Below are positions 39,664 through 49,100 of a stretch of DNA of 62,000 bases, piece by piece. Position 1 is the first letter of the stretch, and every line of letters begins with the position of its first letter. The translations under genes were made by a program, and so were the position numbers. The DNA is from Mesostigma viride (lineage: Eukaryota; Streptophyta; Mesostigmatophyceae; Mesostigmatales; Mesostigmataceae). The DNA is taken from NCBI GenBank assembly GCA_009746045.1, contig RPFO01001598.1:165001-227000 (forward strand), written 5' to 3'. Below the pieces are notes generated by a model, which was given only the letters and a program-made list of their open reading frames with translations, made no database searches and was not told the DNA's origin.

Positions 39664-41543
39664 AATTGAATTGAATTGTAACATAACTCCGTTGGGAGTA
39701 TATGTAGCACATAGCCCAGAGAAGGGGCATATGGCCTATCATACATTCTAAGCTACTTCCTGCAAGGGTGGGAATGTAAACAACACTTGCTCTAGGTGCA
39801 CTAGGGCACCTGCACCACCCAGAGTTTCAGGCAACACCCAGCGAAGGGGAGCCTGTCATAGGTGGGGAAGATCATCATGGCTATACAAGAGCTAGGACAT
39901 GGCTTCTCTACAGAGAGCATCTCTCTGCATGGCATAGAATGGCGAAATTCTTAATGCAACATCCATGGGGGTCCCGTTATAGGCAGGGCTTGGCTAAATC
40001 CTGTAGACAACATCCATGGGGGCCATTATGGGCGCACATGCGCGTGGGCCACATGCTAGGCTAAGCCTGACTAATCTACACTACTGGTATGAATTCCCTA
40101 GTCTGGGGTGGCAGGAGGGGGCTGCCAGGGCTTGTGGTCAACGTGGATGACCGCCCCCCTCCAGTATACCGGCTTCCCCCCTGCGCTGTGCCGGAGCTGA
40201 AGGTAGGCCGGCCATAGCTCGCGTCGCCGCTGTTGCTGGGCCAGGGTCAAGTCGTCGTCCAGCGTGAAGCGAGTCCTCGAGAGCTTCTTGCGGCATTTAA
40301 GGAACGACAGCTTGTCCGCCATGTACTTAAAGGTGAGGAGCACGGGTGCCGGGCCAGCCTTCCCCCGCGCGCGGGGGAGGCGGACAGCCGACATGTCCAG
40401 CTCACCAGTGAGTAGCATGGGGGCAAGAATGTCGCGCTTAAATGCCTCAAGAAGGGTCGTGGAGGTCTCACCTGCCGGCTGGTCGAAGTGCTTGACGATG
40501 ACATTGTGGCTGCGCCGGGCGATGTCGGTTTCCTCGCGAAGGTCGAGGGCTTGTTGCTTGAGTTGTGCCGAGATGGTGGAGGTGGTGGAGGTGGTGTGCT
40601 GCTTAAGCAAGTCCGCCCAGGTGGAGGGAGCATCGCCGGCCGGGCCAGCAGACGCCGGCTGGGCGGCGATGTCCTTCACCGCCTGGGCGGTGAGGCCGGC
40701 GGTGTCATGCAAGCTCTCAAGGGCGTTGGCGGTGGCTTGAAGGCGTTGGTCGAGGTCGAGGAGCTGGGCTTTGATGTCGGCAGTGGAGGCGGAAATGGCA
40801 GTGGAGGTGGAGGCGGCAGCGGCGGAAATGTGAGGAAGTTCAGCAGCCAGCGTGCCACCCATTGCTGCGACGTCAGCAGCAAGGGGGGTCACGTGCTGCT
40901 GAAAGGCTTCCGTGAGGATGGAACGGAGGGTGGGGGCGGAGATGGATGGAGCCCAGATCTCGTCGTCAGAGCGCTCGAGAAGGGAGTTGAGGATGGTGTG
41001 CTGGAGCTGGGGGCGGGGGCAGCCAAGCAGGGCGCCGTGGGTTTGCCAGCGGCAGCCGTTGCTGCCGATGAGGCGACCTTGGTCGTAAAGATGGAGGCAC
41101 AGGTCGTAAAGCGAGGCGTAGTCCCCGTAGAAGATGCAGTCCATAGCATCGTAAGGAGACAGGTTGTTCCAGTCGTGATCATCGACCTTGAAAGGGTGGG
41201 GCCGAAAGCGCGGTTCCGAGGGGCGGGACCATCCTGTTTTGTCGGCTGGGCGGGTGCGTTTCGGGTCAGGCGATGCCGATGGCGAGGCATTAAGCCCGGG
41301 AGGTTGCTGGGTGGCCACCAGTGCACGACTAGTGTCACCGCTGTCTACCGGACCTGATGGCGAAGCTGCAGCCGCAGCTGCCGCATTTTCATGGGCGAGC
41401 GCATCCGCCAAACTGCGTTGCGTCAAAGGACGTTTGCTCGTCATATATTGCGTGTTAGATTCGGAAAATTATATCAGCATGTGCGTCTTAGAGAGACGAA
41501 GCGATAGTGATATTCACAGCTGAATTTGGGGCTCAAACGCGAA
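39664..41543 (-). mobile_element. ORF1-only element A, complete 1880-bp retroelement without ORF2
   Basis: A 99-nt 5' UTR, intact ORF1 (41444-40098) and a 434-nt tail. The tail has the CAGAGAG/CTCTCTG hairpin (about 39907-39925), the terminal hairpin CTCCCAACGGAG (39687-39698, minus) and GAATT repeats. The 10-bp duplication CATGTACATG flanks it exactly (39654-39663, 41544-41553), inside the tail of element B. It is a self-contained mobilised unit with only ORF1, analogous to mammalian HAL1. Confidence 0.92.
40098..41444 (-). CDS. ORF1 protein of element A (L1 ORF1p-like)
   Basis: 448 residues from ATG (MTSKRPLTQRSLADALAHEN). N-terminal Ala/Pro-rich part; a central region of Ala/Thr/Leu heptads (about 205-300: TADIKAQLLDLDQRLQATAN) expected to form a coiled coil; then an RRM-like domain (NVIVKHFDQPAGETSTTLLE, LPRARGKAGPAPVLLTFK) and a C-terminal domain (FTLDDDLTLAQQQRRRELWP, PVYWRGAVIHV). 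It should bind its own RNA; the frame is intact. It shares its overall plan with element B ORF1 but is clearly a separate subfamily. No nuclease or polymerase motif is present. Confidence 0.82.
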   Translation of the reverse strand: MTSKRPLTQRSLADALAHENAAAAAAASPSGPVDSGDTSRALVATQQPPGLNASPSASPDPKRTRPADKTGWSRPSEPRFRPHPFKVDDHDWNNLSPYDAMDCIFYGDYASLYDLCLHLYDQGRLIGSNGCRWQTHGALLGCPRPQLQHTILNSLLERSDDEIWAPSISAPTLRSILTEAFQQHVTPLAADVAAMGGTLAAELPHISAAAASTSTAISASTADIKAQLLDLDQRLQATANALESLHDTAGLTAQAVKDIAAQPASAGPAGDAPSTWADLLKQHTTSTTSTISAQLKQQALDLREETDIARRSHNVIVKHFDQPAGETSTTLLEAFKRDILAPMLLTGELDMSAVRLPRARGKAGPAPVLLTFKYMADKLSFLKCRKKLSRTRFTLDDDLTLAQQQRRRELWPAYLQLRHSAGGKPVYWRGAVIHVDHKPWQPPPATPD

Positions 41544-41565
41544 CATGTACATGGCCACGGTCTAT

Positions 41566-42999
41566 CTATTCTGCACTACTACTGCTGTATTCCCCTAAGC
41601 TGGGGCGTCTGGAGTCGCTGGGGCCGCGGGGGGGGGGGGTCGCCTGCCAGGGCTTGTGGCCGACGTAGATGGCCGCCCCCTTCCAGTACACCGGCTGGCC
41701 CGCCTTGGTCTGCCGGAGCTGGAGGTAGGTCGGCCATAGCTCCCGTCGCCGTTGTTGCTGCGCCAGGGTCAGGTCGTCATCAAGGGTGAAGAGAGTCTTC
41801 TCGAGCCGCTTGCGGCGTCGGAGAAAAGAAATCTTGTCCGCCGGGGTCTTAAAGGTGAGAAGGAGCGGGGGCGGCCCTGCCTTACCCCGCGCGCGGGGAA
41901 GGCGGTGGGCGGCCAGCGCGATCTCACCGATAAGGCCCATGCGACCAAGGATTTCTCGCTCAAACGCACGCAAAAGCTTCTCGGAAGTCTCACCTTCCTC
42001 CATGGTGAAGTTCTTGACAATGACGTTGAGGCTGCGCTGGGCGAGCTCGGCCTCCTCGCGGAGGTCAAGCGTCTGCCGTTGGAGCTGGGCTGCGACGGCG
42101 GAGGTGGTGGAGGTGGTATGTTGCTTAAGCATGTCCGCCCGGCAGGTGGTGATGGGAGGAGCATCGCCGGCCAGGCCAGCCGGGGCTGGCTTGGCGGCAA
42201 TGTCCTTCACCGCCTGGGCGGTGAGGCCTGCCGTGTTCTGCAGAACCTCGATAGCGATGGCGTTGTCCTTAAGACGCTGGTCGATGTCACGGAGCTGGGC
42301 GGTGATGGCGTCGGAGGTGGAGGTGGTGGCGGTGGAGGAGGCGAGGAGGGTGGAGGTGGCGGTGGAGATGGTGGAGGTGGCGGTGGAAAGGAGGGGAAGC
42401 TCGGCAGTCAGCGTGCCGCCAATGGCCGCCACATCTGCAGCAATGGGGTCCACGTGCTCCTCGAGGATCTCCTTAAGGAGTGAGCGGAGGGAGGATTCGG
42501 TTAAGGTGGTGGTGAGAGGCTTGGGGGGCCAAAGCTCCCCGATGGAGCGTCCAAGGAGGGAAAAGAGAGCGAATTGCTGGAGGTAGGGGCGGTGGAGGCT
42601 GGGAATGATGTCGAAAGAGGCGAGACGAATCCAGCGAGGGTCAAAGAGGCGACCTTGGTTGAAGAGCTGCTTGCATAGTGCAAGAAGCGAGGCGTGCGTT
42701 CCATAAAACACGTAGACCAGGATGTGTTCCGTGGTAAGCGTGTCAAGGAAGCCGGGCTTGCTGGCTTCGGCGACAAAGTCGAGCTCTGTCCAACTCGGCT
42801 CGGCAGGGCGACTGCGCTTGGGTTCAGGCGACGCTGCGGGCGAGGGGGGCGCAGCAGGGGGCTGGACGACCACTAGAGCTTGGCTAGTGGCGCCGTTGCC
42901 TTCTGGGCCGGTGGGCGAAGCTGCAGCCGGAGCTGCAGACGTATTTTCATTGCTGAGCGCAGCCGCCAGGCTGCGTTGCGTCGAGAGGCATTTGCTCAT
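41566..42999 (-). CDS. ORF1 protein of element B (L1 ORF1p-like)
   Basis: 477 residues from ATG (MSKCLSTQRSLAAALSNENT). Domain order as in element A: low-complexity N-terminus with a KRSRP basic patch, Thr/Ala-rich coiled coil (about 220-310), RRM-like part (NVIVKNFTMEEGETSEKLLR, LPRARGKAGPPPLLLTFK), C-terminal part (LFTLDDDLTLAQQQRRREL) and a Ser-rich end. The interrupted ORF1 of element C is the closest relative. Only the short start of the element's tail separates its stop from element A. Confidence 0.82.
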   Translation of the reverse strand: MSKCLSTQRSLAAALSNENTSAAPAAASPTGPEGNGATSQALVVVQPPAAPPSPAASPEPKRSRPAEPSWTELDFVAEASKPGFLDTLTTEHILVYVFYGTHASLLALCKQLFNQGRLFDPRWIRLASFDIIPSLHRPYLQQFALFSLLGRSIGELWPPKPLTTTLTESSLRSLLKEILEEHVDPIAADVAAIGGTLTAELPLLSTATSTISTATSTLLASSTATTSTSDAITAQLRDIDQRLKDNAIAIEVLQNTAGLTAQAVKDIAAKPAPAGLAGDAPPITTCRADMLKQHTTSTTSAVAAQLQRQTLDLREEAELAQRSLNVIVKNFTMEEGETSEKLLRAFEREILGRMGLIGEIALAAHRLPRARGKAGPPPLLLTFKTPADKISFLRRRKRLEKTLFTLDDDLTLAQQQRRRELWPTYLQLRQTKAGQPVYWKGAAIYVGHKPWQATPPPRGPSDSRRPSLGEYSSSSAE

Positions 43000-43103
43000 C
43001 GTATATTGCGTAAGAGCTGCGGAAAATTATATCAGCATGTGCGTCGTAAAAAGACGCGTCGATTCGTGGCTCGTGGCTCGTGGCTCGTGGTTGTGCAGAC
43101 AAT

Positions 43104-43630
43104 ATTTGTTTAAACTTTTGTGTAATGATTTTTCTAATGAGATTAGCATAGTACTCCGTGGCATGCCTTGCGCATGACACGCAAGTACTTACTTACTTAC
43201 TTAAGAAGAGGTGGCAGACCATTGTCCAGGCCTACACGCCAGCCCCTGTGGGCAAGCCCCCCCCCCCCCCCCCGGCGGAAGGGGCGCTTTGCTGAGTAGA
43301 GTAGCTAGGATTTATAGATAGTTTAGAGTTAGCTTAGTTCAGTTTCGCGGCTTCCCTCACCCCCACCCATCAAGCAAGGGAATACGTGCTACAGGATCTC
43401 CCCACGGAGTCATGCTATAATTTAATTTTTTAATTCTAATTTTAATTTGCGAGGATTAGTCCAAATCCCCATCTCTGTGTATTAGGGGTCAACATAATTC
43501 TTATTGGTACCCATGTGATGCAGTCACATGATAAATTTGAGAAAGTAATGTCCCCATCCCAAGGATGTGTTGTGACTAATAAATGTTACATACTGTACTC
43601 GCAAAAAAAAAAAATGCGTTTCTTGTTTGT
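43104..43630 (+). other. Transposon-derived 3' ends downstream of MBF1
   Basis: 43104-43195 resembles the family 4 end (AACTTTTGTGTAATGAT, GTACTCCGTGGC) with ACTT repeats. 43200-43445 is a family 1-like LINE end: RWQTIVQAYTPAPVGKP, a stop, a 3' UTR and the hairpin CTCCCCACGGAG (43398-43409). 43446-43602 shows nothing recognisable; an A13 run follows at about 43603. Confidence 0.65.
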
Positions 43631-43635
43631 TTACA
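43631..43635 (-). other. Polyadenylation signal of MBF1
   Basis: TGTAA on the minus strand, 70 nt after the MBF1 stop codon, the usual distance for chlorophyte 3' UTRs or slightly short. Confidence 0.6.
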
Positions 43636-43704
43636 GAGAGCCTTCTCAGCTTTCTCAGAGTTTATCGCTGTCAGGCTCCCTTTAAGGGAACCTTGAGAGA
43701 GGGC

Positions 43705-45192
43705 TTACTTCAAGCCTCGGAGCTTCACACCAAGGACTCTTTCCATTTTAATAAGGACCTGTTGATTGGGAATAGCCTTCCCCGCTTCATATTCTGTTAC
43801 AACTTGAGGCTTCTCGTTGATTTGCTGCAAAATACAAGGATCATCCGACAAAGTAAACAGGAAAAAACTCTCAATCCTCGGTGCAAGCCTGCAGTAGCCC
43901 ACTAAAAAAAAATACAGAACGACCACATCCCACACACACCAGACAACAAAACTTCCAAAATCGCCCTGGAGCAACTTGTCAGGATGCACACCCATTGTAA
44001 AGTATATTGTAACTCTCCAAAAGTGTGGTGGCGGTGGGGGTGTGGGAGGTAAAAGCCCCTACCCCCCAACCCCAGAAAAAAAACAAGATGCACGGGCATT
44101 GTACCATCCCGGCCAATGGGGATTCTAAATTCATATACAGACACCCGTTATACGAATTGACCTATGCCCCAACACGCCCCAACAGGCCCCAACAGAAAAA
44201 AGAAAGGGAGTTCTACCCCATGAAAGCGCATGTACATAGCAAATCTACTCGCAGGTACAGAGTACCTGCGTCTAATGATACCTATCTTGCCTTGGTGACA
44301 TGCTTTCTCAAAAGTGGGTTCATTATGAAAAACTGATAAGCAAATGCAGGCGAATATAGAAACAAGTACAACACCAACCTGTGCCATTTAACATGCAAAA
44401 ACAGTGCTCTCGTGAAGCCAAGCTGCAGATTGCACAACGAACCTGTGCGAGCTGGGCTTGGGTTAGCTTTTTGGCTAGCCTCGCCTTTTGAATCTCTTTC
44501 TTCAATTCGGTGGACACCTTTTCATCTGTTGCGCAACAGCCGTCAGAAAAATCAGGCACGCGTTTTGCAGCAGTCACAAACGGTTGCAAGAATGGGAAAC
44601 TTAAACGCAGCCACGTAGGCAAGCTGGAAGACAGTCGAAAGGCATGCTGGAACAACACATGGAAATTTGCTCAAAAACAGGTATAAAGCCAAAGAACAAG
44701 ACACGGCAAGCCACGTTCAAGACCTAGCACATAATCCATTTTCAAGCATGGAAAATTCCAGCGGAGACTTACGTGACAGGTTTTCGGTATCTTCCTCCAA
44801 CTTCTTTGTGTTAAGCCCCGGACTCGCTGTACTTGCCTTGTTGGACCCGGCGTTAACTGCAATAAGAGATGACCGCATAACCCCCAAATCCCCATAGCGC
44901 AGGAAAGCGGGATAAACGTTGAGAGGGCAAAAAAGGATGACACCCGACGCTGACCCAAAAAGACATGCGCACCTCCACATATTTTAAGTCACAGTGAAAA
45001 ATTTTCAGATAAACAAATGAGACAATGAGAAACCCGGCAAACAATTTCAAAGTAGAAATGTAACATACATTTTTTTACGGTGTCAACCTGAGCCCCCATG
45101 CGACGTGCATCATTAACCGCCTTGGCATCTTTACTGGCGGCAGCCGTCGGGGCATTCTTCCTGAAAACCACGGGCTCCCAATCTTGCTGCAT
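43705..45192 (-). CDS. MBF1: Multiprotein bridging factor 1 (transcriptional coactivator), complete, 4 exons
   Basis: MBF1 links gene-specific activators to TBP and binds stalled or collided ribosomes in other eukaryotes. Exons on the minus strand: 45192-45069, 44856-44773, 44525-44443, 43824-43705; all GT-AG, phases 1, 1, 0, total 411 nt, 136 residues. The N-terminal MBF1 domain reads [58 protein letters not shown]. The C-terminal Cro/XRE helix-turn-helix reads [45 protein letters not shown]. Length is close to the plant form (about 140). ATG 45192 is the only start giving the conserved N-terminus. It is transcribed divergently from the PPR gene, about 0.9 kb away. Confidence 0.96.
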
Positions 45193-46100
45193 GGCTACTG
45201 CGAAGAAAAATAAACTTGCACGGAGTGAAGGCGAAAAGCTCTGGAAAGGAATAACGCTGGCAAGAACTGACAACACGCTGTGCTGGTGACTCGTGACGTT
45301 CCTAAATGGGTATGGCGGTGCAACGTGTGCTGGATTTTCCAACCGGCGTCGCGTCGTGGCCTGTCGCCTCGCAAGGGCCAATTGACTGACCGAAAGTTAG
45401 CAGGAAATGTTTGGCTAAATATTTTGCAAATAATGAGTAGGTAAGCTGCTAATGGGATGATTACGTTTCTTAAAATTTTAGCAAGTAAAATTGTGATTCG
45501 CTCAAGATTGTCATTACTCCACGTGGCATAGCGTGGCACAAGCCACCACGCCAACTCCTTCCTATGTTGCGTAGTTGGCTGCTACGGTCAAGGATACTTA
45601 TGAAACTTTCAGTTTTCAGCTCAGGCAGTGGGGGGCGGGCGCGTGCATTATTCAAAGAATCCTAGTGCCGTTCGCAGCATTACAAGGCCGGCCGCTGACA
45701 GCGCGCGAGAATTGGGAAACATGCATTGGTCAGCACTGCGCTTAAAAATGCCCGACAGTGCACACCATTTTTCATTTGTAAACGTGTACGCCCCATCGTG
45801 TTGGCAGAATTACAATTGCCTTCGATGTTTCCCTGTTAATCCACGTAATTGTATGATACTGACGCTTATGGTTTGGTAAATGAGAATAAGAATATTCCTA
45901 AAATGGCCACCAACGCTCATGCTCTGTGAGTTTTAAAGAGGCGGCGTTGGCAAGGTTGAATAAACACCATTAACGCTGATGACTTGTTGTCACAAGCAAG
46001 TTGGTACAAAGAATAAAAGGTGAACACTGCCGGGACGTAAGGCTGCCTTCGTGCTTCAATTGCGGAGAAATGGTTGACGGCATCACCTCCACGACGCCCC
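45193..46100. other. Divergent intergenic region between MBF1 and the PPR gene
   Basis: Presumably holds both promoters. It is more AT-rich than the flanking coding sequence. No repeat, RNA gene or clear core-promoter motif was recognised. Confidence 0.5.
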
Positions 46101-49100
46101 ATGCATCCGCATGCGACGAGCAGGCCCCCTGCACCCACTCATCCATCCAATCCCATGTTCCCAGATGCAGCAAATACGTCCGCACCACCGGAAATAGCTG
46201 GCCGCACTCCAAGATGTACGAGGAATCCTGGCGTCAGCGACGGCCTGCACCTGCTGCTATCCACCCATCCTGCGAACCGTACCGCGGCCGGTAGTGCGGC
46301 ACTGTGCGTCCGGATTGCCTGCACCTACGCGCGCGCGGGGTTCGCTCGCATTGCCCTCCATGTCCTGGCGCGCGCCATTGATGCCGACGCGTGGCTGGGG
46401 GCTCGGCAGTCCGCCCAATCTCGCGTCTATGTCCCTGGCCGTATCCGCAGCCGAGGCGAGCCCACCGAGACCGCCTACGATGATGCCTGTGGCGACATCA
46501 GGGGACAGCTGCACACCAGCCAGTGCCCTCTTGCCCACGACACCGCCGACAGTGGGCCGGCGGCCCGAGCAAGCCATGTGACGCAGGGGCCGCCCTTTGC
46601 AGCTGGCAACGTCGGGGAGGCCGCGCCATTTGTCGCGATGCCATTCGCCGGCTCGCAGGCGTTCACGCGCGTTGCCGCATCCCTCCTCCGTCACGCCCAT
46701 GGTCCCGGCCCGCTTGCAGATGCTAGTCAACAAAGCCGCGGCGGGTCCCCGCGCATAAGCAAAGGAGCTGTCGCGGGCATGCTGCTGGACTGGCTGTGGG
46801 AGGGGGATCGCGGGCACGCCAGCTGGCGAGGCGAAGCAGCGGACGCAGGGGACATGCAGGGTCCCTCTCGTGGCGCTTGGTCAGGAACCGCCGGTGAGGG
46901 GCAGGTGCGTTGCCCATGTCCCCGCACTGTCGCCGGTGAGGGTGGAGGCCCAGGGGGAGCGGTGCGTGTCGTCGCGGGTGGTGGGACAACGTCATCCCCC
47001 GCCTTGCAAAAACGTGGGATGGCAGCGACGCATCGCTCACCATCCGGCCCCTTAGGGGATTCCAGTCGCAGCGGTAGTGCCGGCAGTGGCCACACCGGCA
47101 TGAATGGCGGCGGAAACAATGGTGGCAACCGTTCCAGCGACATTGGCAGCAGCCATGCCAGCAGGTATGGCCGCAGTAGCGCCAGCAATTATGGCCGTAG
47201 CAATGCCAGTAGTGGTCCACATGCCGCCCACGACCACTTGATCCCCATGTTGGTGCCAGAAGGGCAGGCGGTGCCAGAAGGGGTTGCCGGATGGCAGCGA
47301 TTCCCCGCGGGAGAGACCCCGGGACAGCCGCCCCCCCAAGGCCCCCGCACGTCCCTGTGCCCCCCCTCCATGCTCCGCTCCCTCACCTGGGTGGCCATGA
47401 GGGGAGGGGACGCGAGGCGTGCGCTGCGGGGCCTGGCCCTGCTGACCGAAAGGGTCGGCACGGCGTCCAGGGAGGACCGGGTGTTCTTCACCAGGGTGGT
47501 CCAGGGGGTGATTGCGTCAGGACACGCAGAGGAGGCGATGGCGTGGCTGCGCAACCATTTCTTTTCGCCGTCGACATCACCACCACCGGTGCCTGCGCAG
47601 TCATTACTGGGCATGGGCTCCTTATCCGGGGTCGGGCCCCGATCCAGGGCTGGCCCCACATGGGATGCTGGTGGTTTCCCTGGGAACGCCCCCCCACCCC
47701 CGCCTATGCCCTCGCATAGACCCGCGCAGGGCACACAATCAAGGGGGGTTGGATGGCACATTGACCGCTCTCATCCTGTATGGTTTGCGGCGGAGAAGGT
47801 TGTCCAGGAAGGGCATGCCGTCCAGCAGAAGCCCCAAAGGGATGCGGAGACCTCGTACGTAAGACAGGGAACGTTGCGTCCCAGCAGCCCTCCCAGCAGC
47901 GCCCCAGCAGCCGACGATGGACCGCGGGACCCTGCAGCAGTGGAGAAAGGAGGCATTTCCAGGGGCCCTGGCAGACGGGGGCGTGGGGTTCTCGCTACGG
48001 ACAACACTATGGACGATGCTGTTGTAGTAGAGGCGGAATGTGACCTGTCAAGGGCGCGTGATGTCACCACGGTTGACCGTGTCTCCGGTGGGAATGGTGG
48101 TCACTATCAAGGAGACAACCTAACTGGTGGTCACTATGGTCATGGTGGCGCTAGAGCGGCAGCGGCGGCTGGATCTGGCCTCGTGCGTGAGCTGGATGCC
48201 GCTGGATATAATGCCATAATCTGCGCACTGGCGCGCGCGGGTCACGTGGACCATGGGCTGGAGGTCAAGTCCTGGATGGAGGAGGGATGGGATGACCGAG
48301 GGGGGGGGGAGGCAGGATGGGATGCGAGAGGGGGGGGGGAGCGAGGAGGGGTGGAAGAAGGGGACATGGGCCAACGGGGGCCAGATTCGTGGGGATGGCA
48401 AGAGGGCGTGGAATCCAAGTGGGGTGGGCAGCGAAGGAGAACCGGCCACGGGGGGGTCAAGCACCGGAGGAAAGAGCAAGTTGGGTCGGCGGTGCAAAGG
48501 GGGGTGGAGAAAGGGGGCGTTGGACAACGGAATGGGGAGGAAACGGGAAGTGGGGCGGTGCAAGGGGGGGAGGAAACGGGGGTGGAGGCAGGGCGGGCAA
48601 CACAAGGATTCGCGGAGCAAAGGGGCTTCACAAGGGGGCAGTCTGCGTCTGCAATGCCGGGCGTGCAGGCTTACTCCTCGCTGGTGGCGGCCCTGGGGCG
48701 GGCGGGCCGGCTGGGTGAGGCGCGGCAGCTTTTCCACGAGATGGTCTCGCGCGGGATCGGGTCCAGGGACCCCATCCCTTACGGCGCGATGGTGGCGGCG
48801 CTCGCGACCAACGGCGACATGGCGGGCGCGCGGCGCGTGATTGCCGACATGCTGGCGTTTTGCGGGGGCCCGGCCCCCACGGTGGGTGTGTGGAACGCGC
48901 TGGTGGACGGGTACGCCGCGAGGGGGGACGTCCCAGGGGCGTTTCAGGTGGTGGAGGAGATGATGGCGGCGCAGGGGGGGGTGGAGGAAATGTTGGCTGT
49001 GCCAGGGAAGGGAAAGGGGGATGCAGGGGCGGGGGGGTGGGATGGGGAGGAGGGGATGGCGGCGGCGCAGGGAGAAAGGGGGGGGGCATGGCAGGGCATG

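Larger units (their letters stand above)
38251..43093 (-). mobile_element. ORF1-only element B, full length, with two nested insertions
   Basis: 5' UTR, intact ORF1 (42999-41566) and tail. The tail is interrupted by element A and by a family 2 LINE end, then finishes at 38251 with the hairpin (38276-38287) and GAATT repeats. The 10-bp duplication TGCAGACAAT flanks the whole unit (38241-38250, 43094-43103). Removing insertions and their duplications leaves about 1.95 kb, with no ORF2. Confidence 0.9.
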
